Both the position numbers and the translations under genes were made by a program. The notes beneath the pieces were generated by a model. That model was not told where the DNA came from. It saw only the letters and a list, made by a program, of their open reading frames with translations, and ran no database searches. This document shows, piece by piece, positions 33,691 to 42,407 of a stretch of 64,000 bases of DNA (position 1 is the first letter of the stretch; each line of letters starts with the position of its first letter). The stretch covers positions 62,001 to 126,000 of the forward strand of contig NZ_BONW01000004.1 of the NCBI RefSeq assembly GCF_016862915.1, in the 5' to 3' direction. This DNA comes from Plantactinospora endophytica. GTDB lineage: Bacteria; Actinomycetota; Actinomycetes; Mycobacteriales; Micromonosporaceae.

Positions 33691-33938
33691 ACCCCGCCCG
33701 CCCGCTCCGGCCGCCGAGCCCGGTCCTGGAAGGTCGAGGCGGCGACGGCCGGACCCGTTCACGGAGGTTCGGGCAGCGCCGGGCCGACCCGGTGGCGGAA
33801 GGTCGGGCGGCGGTTACCCCGTCGGCGTGGCCGGGCGTGGAACCGGGCCGACCGGGGTGACCTGCGGTTAGGGTGGCCGCAGACGCGCCTCGCCGGACCA
33901 GGTGGGTACGGCAGGTCGGGAGGAGACGACCGGACATC

Positions 33939-34811
33939 ATGCGGCTTGGCCTACAGATCCCCAACCTGACCTGGCCGAACGGGCCGGCCGGGCTCGGTGC
34001 CGACCTGGCTGAGGTGGCCCGTACGGCCGACCGGGCCGGGTTCGACTATCTCGCCCTGATGGACCACTTCTTCCAGATCCGGACTGTCGGCCCGGCCGAG
34101 GCGGAGATGCTGGAGGCGTACACCACGCTGGGCTTCCTCGCCGCGCACACCGAACGGGCCACCCTGTTGACCCTGATCACGGGGGTGCACCACCGTCCGC
34201 CCGGCCTGCTCGCGAAGACCGTGACGACGCTTGACGTCGTCTCCGGCGGGCGGGCGATGCTCGGCATCGGCGCCGGCTGGAACGAGGAGGAGTCCCGGGG
34301 CCTCGGCTTCCCGTTCCCGCCACTCGCCGAGCGTTTCGAACTGCTGGAGGAGACCCTGCGGTACGTCCTCCAGATGTGGTCCGCCGACGACGGGGCGTTC
34401 CACGGCCGGCACGTCCGGGCCGAGCGGCTGCTGAACTCGCCGCAGCCGCTGACCCGACCCCATCCACCGATCATGATCGGCGGCGGTGGGGAGAAGAAGA
34501 CGTTGCGGCTGGTCGCGAAGTACGCCCAGGCGTGCAACCTGTTCAACACCCCGGAGTTGGCGCACAAGCTGGACGTACTCCGGGAGCACTGCGAGCGGGA
34601 GGGCCGGGACTACGACGGGATCACCAAGACCGTCTACCAGTTGATGGACATCGGGGAGAACGGCGAGAAGACCGGTGAACTGATCGACGAGCTGCGTCGG
34701 CTGCGCGACCTCGGTTTCGACGTGGCGATCGGGGCGGTGCCGCAACTGCCCCGGCTGGACGTACTGGAGCGGTTCGCCACCGACGTCATCCCGGTGGTCC
34801 GGCAGTTCTGA
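33939..34811 (+). CDS. F420-dependent LLM-class oxidoreductase
   Basis: A 290-residue TIM-barrel flavin/F420 enzyme: MRLGLQIPNLTW start, DYLALMDHFFQ, TLLTLITGVHHRPPGLLAKTVTTLDVVSGGRAMLGIGAGWNEEE (the family's core) and PIMIGGGGEKKTLRLVAKYA. The subfamily reduces or oxidises small substrates with F420. The start is set by GGGAGGAG upstream; the GC-rich extension in frame lacks family similarity. The neighbours give no pathway. Confidence 0.9.
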   Translation: MRLGLQIPNLTWPNGPAGLGADLAEVARTADRAGFDYLALMDHFFQIRTVGPAEAEMLEAYTTLGFLAAHTERATLLTLITGVHHRPPGLLAKTVTTLDVVSGGRAMLGIGAGWNEEESRGLGFPFPPLAERFELLEETLRYVLQMWSADDGAFHGRHVRAERLLNSPQPLTRPHPPIMIGGGGEKKTLRLVAKYAQACNLFNTPELAHKLDVLREHCEREGRDYDGITKTVYQLMDIGENGEKTGELIDELRRLRDLGFDVAIGAVPQLPRLDVLERFATDVIPVVRQF

Positions 34812-35010
34812 CCGGCATGCCGGCCCTGGGACATCGCCATCGACCGGTTCGGGGTTCCGCCCCGACTCTGCCGAAGACCGGGCGCAGCGTGTGGAGCACG
34901 GTGTCTCGCCGGTCCGACCGGCGGAAGAGCCCGGACGGCAGGGTGTCCACTCCGGACGGCCGTCGGTTGGTCAGCTTCCTACGGTTGATCCGGCGCCCCG
35001 ATCCCGCCGG

Positions 35011-35661
35011 TCACTCTGTCGAGGAGGTCGGCGCGGCGTACCGGTGTGCGGTCGCCCCGAGGCCGACGGCCGGCAGGATCGCCTGCTCCACGATGGCGGC
35101 CAGTACGGCGTCGCCCGGCAGGTGGTCGTTGTCGGTGCTGTACTTGAGCACCAGCGCCTCGCCGATGTCCATCACCACCGGGGTGAGCAGCGCGGCATCG
35201 AGCTGACCCTGTGCGGCGTAGTGCCGGAGCACCGTACTGGTGAAGGTGCCGCCCCGGGCGTCGAAGACCCGGGTGTAGAGCGCCGCGACCAGGTCCGGAT
35301 GGCGGTGCCGTTCCATGATGATCGCCACCACCGCGGCGGCGGCCGGGGTGGTCATCCAGTCGACGAGCTGCCGCAGCGCCCGGATCAGGTCGCCGCGCAG
35401 GTCGTCCGCGCCGGGCGAGGGCGCCTCCTGCGGGTGCGCGTCGTGCAGCGCGTCGAGCAGCAGTTCCCGGGGCGACGACCAGCGCCGGTACAGCGAGGTC
35501 TTGGCGGTGGCCGCCTCCTTGGCGATGCCCTCCATGGTGAGCCCGCCGACGCCGACCTCGGCCACCTGGCGCAGCACGGCCGCGTGGATCGCCCGGAGCA
35601 GCTCGTCCCCGCGCCGCCGGGTACGCCGCTCCGGCTGCGGGCCGGGTTCCTTCTCGCGCAT
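35011..35661 (-). CDS. TetR-family transcriptional regulator
   Basis: A 216-residue repressor. The HTH (about 28-60: LRQVAEVGVGGLTMEGIAKEAATAKTSLYRRWSS) is typical TetR with a TetR_C-like all-helical ligand domain. The ATG at 35661 has GGAGAGG 6 nt upstream; a longer open frame runs past the operator and is unlikely. A 16-bp imperfect inverted repeat 20 bp upstream suggests autoregulation and control of the divergent DUF418 gene. Confidence 0.92.
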   Translation of the reverse strand: MREKEPGPQPERRTRRRGDELLRAIHAAVLRQVAEVGVGGLTMEGIAKEAATAKTSLYRRWSSPRELLLDALHDAHPQEAPSPGADDLRGDLIRALRQLVDWMTTPAAAAVVAIIMERHRHPDLVAALYTRVFDARGGTFTSTVLRHYAAQGQLDAALLTPVVMDIGEALVLKYSTDNDHLPGDAVLAAIVEQAILPAVGLGATAHRYAAPTSSTE

Positions 35662-35680
35662 GCTGCCTCTCCGGTAAGAA

Positions 35681-35723
35681 ACGCTTGCGTATCTTATTTG
35701 CGGGATGTTAGATACGCAGGCGT
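35681..35723. promoter_or_regulatory. TetR-type operator
   Basis: Arms 35681-35696 (ACGCTTGCGTATCTTA) and 35708-35723 (TTAGATACGCAGGCGT) are inverted repeats, 14 of 16 matching, with a perfect core TGCGTATCT/AGATACGCA. The site is AT-rich for this DNA and lies between the divergent TetR and DUF418 genes. Confidence 0.75.
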
Positions 35724-35819
35724 AGCTAAGTCTCGCACTCGACCCGGCGATTGTGCCGTCCGCCGGCCGTTCGACGCGAGCTGCCCCGCCCACACCGGGC
35801 ACAGCGACGGGGGGAAACC

Positions 35820-37157
35820 ATGTCCACGCTTTCCGGCCACACCGACCAAGGGCGCGGCGACCACGCCGACGCCGGGCCAACCGGCCGAAGCCACCGCGAC
35901 CACACCCACGCCGGGCCGACCGGCCACGACGACACCGGCCACGCCGACCACACTGCCCCGTCCCGGAAACCCGGCCCGGGGCAGGCCCGATCCCTCGCCC
36001 CCGACCTCGCCCGGGGGACGATGCTGCTGCTCATCGCGCTGGCCCACGCACACATGTACCTCTACGGCCACGGCACCCTGTTCCGGGGCTACAGCACCGA
36101 CGGCGGCACCGTCGACCGGGTGGTCGCCGGCCTCCAGGTGCTGCTGGTCGACGGCCGGGCACTGCCGATGTTCGCGGCGCTGTTCGGCTACGGGCTGGTC
36201 CGGCTGGCCGACCGGCGGGCCGCGTCCGGCGCCGACTGGCCACAGGTACGCGGCCTGCTGCGCAGGCGCAGCCGGTGGCTGATCGTGTTCGGCTTCGTAC
36301 ACGCGCTGCTGCTCTTCTTCGGCGACATCCTCGCCACGTACGGCCTGCTCGGGCTGGTGCTGGTCGGCATGCTCCGGGCCCGGGACCGTACCCTGCTGCT
36401 GGTCGCCGGGCTCTGGACGCTGGTCTTCGCCCTGGTCTCCGTGGTACCCCCGTTCGGCGTCATCGAGAGCGGGCCGACCCCGCTGCCGACCAGTGCCGAG
36501 TCCCCGCTCGCCGCGATCGCCCCCCGGGTCGGCACCTGGGCGGCGCTGACGCCGATGCTGGCCCTGGACGTGGTCACCCCGCTGCTGCTCGGCATCTGGG
36601 CGGCCCGGCGCCGGCTGCTCGACGAGCCCGGTCGGCACCGGCGACTGCTGACCCGGGTCGCGCTGGGCGGGATCGGCCTCGCCGTGCTCGGCGGCACCCC
36701 GTTGGCGCTGATCGACGCACGGGTCTGGACGGACTGGACGGCGGCGACCGCCGTACCGGCGTACGTGCTGCACAGCCTGACCGGCATCGGCGCCGGTCTC
36801 GGCTACGCCGCGCTGGCCGGACTGGTCGCGCACCGGCTCTCCGCCGCACGCGGCGTACCCGGCCGGGTGGCCACCGCGCTCGCCGCCTGCGGGCAGCGTT
36901 CGCTGACCTGCTACCTGCTCCAGTCGGTGGCCTTCGTGGCGGTCTTCTCACCCTGGGCCGGCGGGCTCGGCGGGCGGCTCGGCGACGCCGGTGCCTCGGC
37001 GGTGGCCGCCACCGTCTGGCTGGGTACCGTGCTGCTCGCCGAGCTGATGCGCCGGTCGGGACGGCGCGGGCCGGCCGAGGTGCTGCTCCGCCGGCTCAGC
37101 TACCGGAAGACGCCGCTGGCCGCCGCCGGCCAGTCCGGGACGGCAGCCGGAAGGTAG
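35820..37157 (+). CDS. DUF418-type integral membrane protein with His/Asp-rich N-terminus
   Basis: A 445-residue protein. Residues 1-55 form a soluble His/Asp/Gly/Thr-rich repeat tail (DQGRGDHADAGPTGRSHRDH, then HTHAGPTGHDDTGHADH) that could bind metal ions. About eight to ten transmembrane helices follow, with the DUF418 hallmarks (RSRWLIVFGFVHALLLFFGDIL near 155-180; GQRSLTCYLLQS near 375). Members are probable transporters or acyl/lipid-modifying membrane proteins of unknown function. The ATG is preceded by GGGGGAAA. Control by the divergent TetR is likely. Confidence 0.82.
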   Translation: MSTLSGHTDQGRGDHADAGPTGRSHRDHTHAGPTGHDDTGHADHTAPSRKPGPGQARSLAPDLARGTMLLLIALAHAHMYLYGHGTLFRGYSTDGGTVDRVVAGLQVLLVDGRALPMFAALFGYGLVRLADRRAASGADWPQVRGLLRRRSRWLIVFGFVHALLLFFGDILATYGLLGLVLVGMLRARDRTLLLVAGLWTLVFALVSVVPPFGVIESGPTPLPTSAESPLAAIAPRVGTWAALTPMLALDVVTPLLLGIWAARRRLLDEPGRHRRLLTRVALGGIGLAVLGGTPLALIDARVWTDWTAATAVPAYVLHSLTGIGAGLGYAALAGLVAHRLSAARGVPGRVATALAACGQRSLTCYLLQSVAFVAVFSPWAGGLGGRLGDAGASAVAATVWLGTVLLAELMRRSGRRGPAEVLLRRLSYRKTPLAAAGQSGTAAGR

Positions 37158-37297
37158 CGCCGAGTCGACCGACCGGGGCCGACTACTATCGTGATCTCAG
37201 CGGCCTGTCGCTGGAGCGGGCGCCCGACGGCCAGGGATCGGGCTGCCGGCGTCCAGCTCGTGGGGCCCGACCGGATGATCGAGGAAGGGGCCACGCG

Positions 37298-37792
37298 GTG
37301 GCGGCCATAGAACGTACTCTTGTCCTGCTCAAGCCCGACGCGGTCGCGCGCGGGCTGACCGGACGCCTGGTGCAGCGCTTCGAGGACGTCGGCCTCAAGA
37401 TCGTCGGCATCAAGATGAAGCAGATGGACGCGGACCTCACCCGCCGGCACTACTTCGACCTGGAGGAGCGGTTCGGCAAGGGCGTCTACGACGCCACCGC
37501 CACCTACATGCAGCAGGGCCCGGTGGTCGCGCTGCTGCTGGAGGGCGTCGAGGCGGTGGCGAACGTCCGTCGCATGATCGGACCGACCTTCCCGGGGCAG
37601 GCGGCGCCGGGCACGATCCGGGGCGACTTCGCGCACATGTCGAAGGCGTACGCCGAGGCGACCGGCAAGGCCATCGCCAACCTGGTGCACGCCTCCGGCA
37701 GTGTCGACGAGGCGAAGTACGAGTCCGAGCTGTGGTTCGGCGCCGACGAGCAGTTCGACTACCCGGGCCTGGCGGAGCGGTACGTCTTCTGA
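37298..37792 (+). CDS. ndk: Nucleoside diphosphate kinase, extended variant
   Basis: A 164-residue kinase: ERTLVLLKPDAVARGLTGRLVQRFE start, MIGPTFPGQAAPGTIRGDFA and the active-site His in NLVHASGS (the usual Ndk motif is N-xx-HGSD). It transfers the gamma phosphate between NTP and NDP through phospho-His. It is longer than the usual 135-145 residues: the C-terminus continues YESELWFGADEQFDYPGLAERYVF, an extended tail. The GTG at 37298 follows GAGGAAGGGG by 7 nt. Tandem hairpins terminate it. Confidence 0.92.
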   Translation: MAAIERTLVLLKPDAVARGLTGRLVQRFEDVGLKIVGIKMKQMDADLTRRHYFDLEERFGKGVYDATATYMQQGPVVALLLEGVEAVANVRRMIGPTFPGQAAPGTIRGDFAHMSKAYAEATGKAIANLVHASGSVDEAKYESELWFGADEQFDYPGLAERYVF

Positions 37793-37815
37793 CCGGCCCG
37801 GCCACGAGTTGACCC

Positions 37816-37848
37816 GCACCCCCTGTCGGCAGGCCCGGCAGGGGGTGC
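37816..37848. terminator. First of two overlapping terminator hairpins
   Basis: GCACCCCCTG (37816-37825) pairs with CAGGGGGTGC (37839-37848) around a 13-nt loop, 24 bp after the ndk stop. Confidence 0.7.
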
Positions 37849-37877
37849 ACTCGTCCGCGCCGTTGCGGACGAGTGCA
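37846..37877. terminator. Second overlapping terminator hairpin
   Basis: TGCACTCGTCCGC (37846-37858) pairs perfectly with GCGGACGAGTGCA (37865-37877) around a 6-nt loop. It shares TGC with the first hairpin and serves the convergent conservon as well. Confidence 0.8.
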
Positions 37878-37938
37878 CGATCAGGGCCGGTGCCGATCCG
37901 GCGGGCGGTCCGGCCGGCGGCGCTCACCGCGCCGGAGT

Positions 37939-38559
37939 TCAGCCGGCGGTGGTCGCCGAAACGCGGCGGTGCGTACGCATCGCGTGTTCGAGTACGGCGA
38001 TCAGCACCTCCTTGCCGGACTCCCGCCGCCGCGCGTCGCAGAGCATGACCGGTACGCCCGGGTCCAGGCTCAACGCCTGCGTCACCTCGTCGAGCTGGTA
38101 CTGCCGGGCGCCCTCGAAGCAGTTCACCGCCACGATGAACGGCGTGCCGTGCTTCTCGAAGTAGTCCACCGAGGGGAAACAGTCGGCGAGCCGGCGGGTG
38201 TCGGCGAGTACCACCGCGCCGAGCGCGCCGAGGGCCAGCTCGTCCCAGACGAACCAGAACCGGTCCTGGCCGGGGGTGCCGAAGAGGTAGAGCACAAGGT
38301 CGTCGGTGATGCTGATCCGGCCGAAGTCCATCGCCACCGTCGTGGTGGTCTTCGTCTCGATCCCGGAGAGGTCGTCGACGCTGACGCCCTCCTCGGTGAG
38401 TACTTCCTCGGTGCGGAGCGGACGGGTCTCGCTGACCGCGCCGACCAGGGTGGTCTTGCCGACACCGAAGCCTCCCGCGATCAGGATCTTGACGGCGGTC
38501 GGCATCAGTTCGCCGGACGCCCCGGTCCGATCGGCACTGTCAGAGGGTTCGTAGTCCAT
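37939..38559 (-). CDS. Conservon GTPase (CvnD-type)
   Basis: A 206-residue Ras-like GTPase: P-loop GGFGVGKTTLV (about 29), switch region TKTTTTVAMDFGRI, GTPGQDRFWF (G3) and a guanine-binding VNCFEG in place of NKxD. It is the last gene of a four-gene conservon in which the sensor kinase, Roadblock and DUF742 proteins form a membrane-associated complex resembling eukaryotic receptor-G-protein signalling. The start at 38559 (AGGTGATAA upstream) overlaps the DUF742 gene by 20 bp. Confidence 0.93.
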   Translation of the reverse strand: MDYEPSDSADRTGASGELMPTAVKILIAGGFGVGKTTLVGAVSETRPLRTEEVLTEEGVSVDDLSGIETKTTTTVAMDFGRISITDDLVLYLFGTPGQDRFWFVWDELALGALGAVVLADTRRLADCFPSVDYFEKHGTPFIVAVNCFEGARQYQLDEVTQALSLDPGVPVMLCDARRRESGKEVLIAVLEHAMRTHRRVSATTAG

Positions 38560-38926
38560 TTATCACCTGTTCAAAGATGCTGTCATCGGTCAGGACCGGT
38601 GTCGGCCGTGGCTCGACCACCCGGACGAGTTGTCGTTCGAGGAGATCGCCGAGGAGTACCCGGACGGCGCCCAGCGGCAGGTCCAGGTGAGCCGCCACCT
38701 CGGCGACCGAGAGCCGTCGCCGGCAGAGCGCGATGATCGCCAGGTGCTCGGGCCCGAGCCCGACGTCCTGGGACGCGACCGTCCGCGCCGTGCTGACCTG
38801 CGACACCAGGTCGAACTTGCCGGTCACCGGCCGGGCCCGCCCCCGAGTCACCGCGTACGGCCGCACCACCGGGCCGGCGTGCTCGTCGACCCAGTGGACG
38901 TCGGGGGGCTCCTCGTACTCGGTCAT
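38540..38926 (-). CDS. Conservon DUF742 protein (CvnC-type)
   Basis: A 128-residue DUF742 protein: VRPYAVTRGRARP near the start, then a winged-helix-like segment (LGPEHLAIIALCRRRLSVAEVAAHLDLPLGAVRVLLGDL). It is the usual third conservon component. It overlaps the GTPase gene and is 10 bp after the Roadblock gene. Confidence 0.93.
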   Translation of the reverse strand: MTEYEEPPDVHWVDEHAGPVVRPYAVTRGRARPVTGKFDLVSQVSTARTVASQDVGLGPEHLAIIALCRRRLSVAEVAAHLDLPLGAVRVLLGDLLERQLVRVVEPRPTPVLTDDSIFEQVINGLRTL

Positions 38927-38936
38927 GGTTCCCGGA

Positions 38937-39356
38937 TCACTCCCGTCGGAGCGCCGCGTCGGGTGCCCGGGTGCTGGAGGCGAGGTACTTGCCGGCCCGG
39001 GTCACCAACATCGCCATCTCGTACGCGACCAGCCCGACGTCCGCGTCCTCCGACGCCAGTACGGCGAGACAGGCACCGTGCCCGGCCGCCGTGACGAAGA
39101 GGAACGCCGACCGCATCTCGATGATGGTCTGCTGCACCGGCCCGCCGCCGAAGCGCTTGCCGGCACCCCGGGCCAGGCTCTGCACACCCGACGCGACCGC
39201 CGCCAGGTGCTCGGCGTCGTCCCGGTCCAGTTCCCGCGACGAGGCCATCAGCAGCCCGTCGACGGAGAGCAGGATCGCGTGCTGGGTCTGTTTCACCCGG
39301 CCGACCAGGTCGTCGAGCAGCCAGGTCAGGTCGAGGTTGGACGCTGTCTTGTGCAC
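38937..39356 (-). CDS. Conservon Roadblock/LC7 protein (CvnB-type)
   Basis: A 139-residue Roadblock/LC7 domain: LTWLLDDLVGRVKQTQHAILLSVDGLLMASSREL, then GAGKRFGGGPVQQTIIEM. In this family the protein acts as GTPase regulator for the CvnD partner. The GTG at 39356 has AAGGGA 9 nt upstream. It is located between the kinase and DUF742 genes. Confidence 0.93.
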   Translation of the reverse strand: MHKTASNLDLTWLLDDLVGRVKQTQHAILLSVDGLLMASSRELDRDDAEHLAAVASGVQSLARGAGKRFGGGPVQQTIIEMRSAFLFVTAAGHGACLAVLASEDADVGLVAYEMAMLVTRAGKYLASSTRAPDAALRRE

Positions 39357-39407
39357 GGGTTCGTCCCTTTCTTTGCCGGTGATACCGCCATCTCGCCCGG
39401 TGGGCGG

Positions 39408-42050
39408 TCAGGCCCCGGGTGAAGCCGATCCGGTGGCGCTACCGTCGTCCAGCGGGCGCGCGGCGTCGGCCCGCCCGCGCCGGGTCCCCGACTGGTAGGA
39501 ACTCATCATCCGGCGGATCTGTTCAGGAGTCCGGGGGGCCGGTTCGTCCGCCGGCTCCGGCTCGGCCCGGGCGTCACCGTCCCGCAGCGGCGCGGCCAGG
39601 TTCGCCTGGCGTACCCGGACCGGCAGGCCGGACGGGGTCAGCGAGGCCGTTCCGGTCGCCCGGCCCGATCCGGTCTCCGGGGGCGGCGGTCCCGGGGCGA
39701 CCTGCGGCCGGGGCGGGGTGCGGACCGGCCGTGGCATCGGAAGGTCGGGATCCGGCGACGTGAGGTCCGGAGCCGGACGGTCCGAACCCGCTGGTGTGAG
39801 GTCCCGAGCCGGCAGGTCCGGGCCCGGTGGTGTGAGGCCCTGGTCCGGCAGGTCCGGGCCCGGTGGCGTGAGGCCCCGAGCCGACAGGTCCGGACCCGGT
39901 GGCGTGAGGCCCCGAGCCGAGAGGTCCCGAGCCGGCAGGTCCCGGGCCGGCGGCGGTGCGAGGTCCGGTGCCGCCAGGTCGGACGCCTGCGGTGCGAGGT
40001 CCGGTGGCTGCGGTGCCAGATCCGACGTCTGCGTCGGGCGCCGTGCCGACTCCCGCCCGGCCGGACGGTCCGCCGGGCGGCCGGGGTCCCGCCCGGCCGG
40101 AAGCCGGACGCTTCCGGTGATCGCGCTCGCCGCGAGCCGCTCGACCGGCATCGAGCCGGTGGTCGGCGCCCCCTCCGCACTGCGGTCCGTGACCAGGGTG
40201 AGCGGGAGCAGCACCACAGCGGTGGTGCCGCCGTACGGCGACTCCTTCAGCCGAACCCGTACGCCGTGCCGCTCGATGAGCCGGCTGACCACGTACAGGC
40301 CGAGCTGGGCGGCACCACCGGTGAGGGTGAACTCGTGCTGGGTGGCGATCCGCTCGTTGGCGGCGGCCCGGTCCTCGTCGCCCAGGCCGAGGCCACGGTC
40401 CTCGATCTCGACGGCGTACCCGTTCGCGACGAGCTGGCCGCTGACCTGCACGGCGGTGTGCGGGGGAGAGAACGAGAGCGCGTTCTCGACCAGTTCGGCG
40501 ATCAGGTGGATCACGTCACCGACGGCCCGGCCGGCGAGGTCCACGGCGCCGACCGGCAGCACGGTGACCCGGGCGTAGTCCTCGACCTCGGCGACCGCGC
40601 CGCGCAGTACGTCGATCATCGGGACGTTCCGCCGCCAGGCCCGGCCGGGCGTCGCGCCGGAGAGCACGATCAGGTTCTCGGCGTTGCGTCGCATCCGGGT
40701 GGCGAGGTGGTCCACCCGGAACAGGTCCTCCAGCTCCGCCGGGTCGGTCGCCCTGCGCTCCATCGCGTCCAACAGGGTGAGCTGCCGGTGGATCAGCGCC
40801 TGGGTACGCCGGGCCAGGTTGAGGAAGATGTCCCGGACGCCACGACGCAGCTCGGCCTGCTCCACCGCAATCCGTACGGCGGTCTGCTGCGCGACGTTGA
40901 ACGCCTGGGCCACCTGCCCGATCTCGTCCGGGCCGATCTTGAGTGGCGGCGCTTCGGCGCCGACGTCGACCGTCTCGCCCCGGCCGAGCCGGGCGACCAG
41001 GTCCGGCAGCCGTTCGTCGGCGAGCTGGAGTGCCGCCTGGCGGAGCCGTTCGAGCTGGCGCACCATCGACCGCGCGGTGTTGACCGAGATGACGACGGCG
41101 ACCAGGCCGAGGAGGGCCATGATCAGCATCCGTACGATGGTCCCGATCGCGCCGGGGGTGGCCGCCTTGACCACCTCGTCGCCTCCGGCGACCTGCAACC
41201 GGAGCAGTTCCTGCAACCCGGGCTCGATCACCGCGCGCCACTCGTCGGCCGGTACCGCCGGGCGGCCGTTCGGCCGTCCGTTGAGGACGATCCGGTCCTC
41301 GACCGCCCGCAGTCGGGCGAGCGGCCCCTGCTGGAGCGCCTGGCGGTAGCGGTCCTGGTCGGCCCGGGGCAGCTCGGCCATGGCCTCGTCCGCGATCAGC
41401 CGCTCGGCGCCGATCAACTGGACCACCCGGGCGTGCTCGGCCGGGCTGATCCGGTTCGCCGCGTACGCCCCGACGAGCAGCGCGTCCGCCTGGGAGGCCA
41501 GTTCGCGTGCCTTGGTGAACCTGATCAGGCTCTCGACCCGCCGGTCGATGTCACCGGCGTCGAGATTGCCCAGTGACCCGTAGATCCGGAAGATCGTCTC
41601 GATCGTCTCGGTGTACGCCTGCGCGGCGGCCAGCCGCTCGATCCGGCGTGCGTCGACCGCCTCCCGGACGGCGGTCAGCCCGTCCAGTTCGGCGAGTGCG
41701 TCGTCGACCCGCCGTTCCAGTTCCGGCCGGGCCGCCAGCTCGGTGAACCAGCGCCGCGCGTCGGTCCGGAAGATCGCCACATCGGCCCGGACCTTCCGGC
41801 GTTCGGTCTCCAACGGCTCCCGGGGTGGTGCCTCCGGTGCGCCCAGGTAGTCGAGGGAGAGCCGGCGTTCGTTCTGGAGGTTGAGGATCAGTGGTTCGGT
41901 CGGCGCGTACACCTGGGCTTCCAGGGTCTGCACCCAGACCAGGTTCAACCCGTCCCGCAGGGTGACCCACGCGCCGAACGCCCAGAGCGTGATCAGGATG
42001 AGCAGCAGGGCGACGACCTTGGTACGCAGGCGAGAAGCACGAAAGCCCAT
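39408..42050 (-). CDS. Conservon NIT-sensor histidine kinase-like protein (CvnA-type)
   Basis: An 880-residue membrane protein. TM1 (about 13-31), extracytoplasmic NIT (nitrate/nitrite-sensing-like) domain (about 50-300), TM2 (about 308-328), HAMP-like linker, then an ATPase domain with LIAELVENALSFSPP (N-box, about 514), DRGLG and GGAAQLGLYVVSRL. The tail (about 640-880) is Pro-rich, disordered and repetitive. It is the first gene of the conservon. The start at 42050 is preceded by GGACGG. Confidence 0.92.
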   Translation of the reverse strand: MGFRASRLRTKVVALLLILITLWAFGAWVTLRDGLNLVWVQTLEAQVYAPTEPLILNLQNERRLSLDYLGAPEAPPREPLETERRKVRADVAIFRTDARRWFTELAARPELERRVDDALAELDGLTAVREAVDARRIERLAAAQAYTETIETIFRIYGSLGNLDAGDIDRRVESLIRFTKARELASQADALLVGAYAANRISPAEHARVVQLIGAERLIADEAMAELPRADQDRYRQALQQGPLARLRAVEDRIVLNGRPNGRPAVPADEWRAVIEPGLQELLRLQVAGGDEVVKAATPGAIGTIVRMLIMALLGLVAVVISVNTARSMVRQLERLRQAALQLADERLPDLVARLGRGETVDVGAEAPPLKIGPDEIGQVAQAFNVAQQTAVRIAVEQAELRRGVRDIFLNLARRTQALIHRQLTLLDAMERRATDPAELEDLFRVDHLATRMRRNAENLIVLSGATPGRAWRRNVPMIDVLRGAVAEVEDYARVTVLPVGAVDLAGRAVGDVIHLIAELVENALSFSPPHTAVQVSGQLVANGYAVEIEDRGLGLGDEDRAAANERIATQHEFTLTGGAAQLGLYVVSRLIERHGVRVRLKESPYGGTTAVVLLPLTLVTDRSAEGAPTTGSMPVERLAASAITGSVRLPAGRDPGRPADRPAGRESARRPTQTSDLAPQPPDLAPQASDLAAPDLAPPPARDLPARDLSARGLTPPGPDLSARGLTPPGPDLPDQGLTPPGPDLPARDLTPAGSDRPAPDLTSPDPDLPMPRPVRTPPRPQVAPGPPPPETGSGRATGTASLTPSGLPVRVRQANLAAPLRDGDARAEPEPADEPAPRTPEQIRRMMSSYQSGTRRGRADAARPLDDGSATGSASPGA
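39778..39921 (-). repeat. In-frame 36-bp repeats in the kinase tail
   Basis: Four successive 36-bp units (39778, 39814, 39850, 39886) encode variants of the 12-residue motif DLxARGLTPPGP in the cytoplasmic tail of the conservon kinase; degenerate copies flank them. Confidence 0.85.
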
Positions 42051-42407
42051 TACACCGTCCCGGGCCGGTCGGAGGCGATTGGTCGACTACTCACCGTGTC
42101 TGGCGTCGTGCCCGCACTTGGGTCGCAGCCACGATCTTCGAGTACCCGGCGCACGCTAGCAGCGCCCGGTGTGATGCCTCAACCCCCGGTTTGAACGAAG
42201 ATCACCTTTTTGGCCCGTACCGGGTGGTTGGCCTGCCGATAAGGCGCCGGTGATGAATCTCTACATCCGGAATGTCCACCCGGGCCGGTGCGCGGGGTCC
42301 GGCTCGGACGGTTCCCCGGCGAGGATCGGCATCCATTGATAATCTTCGTCGAGATCGGGTTGTCCGCGTGGGCCAGTCGTGGCCGAGGGTTGATCGGGGG
42401 CGGTTGG
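42051..42407. other. Divergent intergenic region (357 bp)
   Basis: It separates the conservon from the GNAT gene and must hold both promoters. Around 42200-42350 the sequence is relatively AT-rich, but I cannot assign -35/-10 boxes with confidence. No extra gene seen. Confidence 0.5.
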
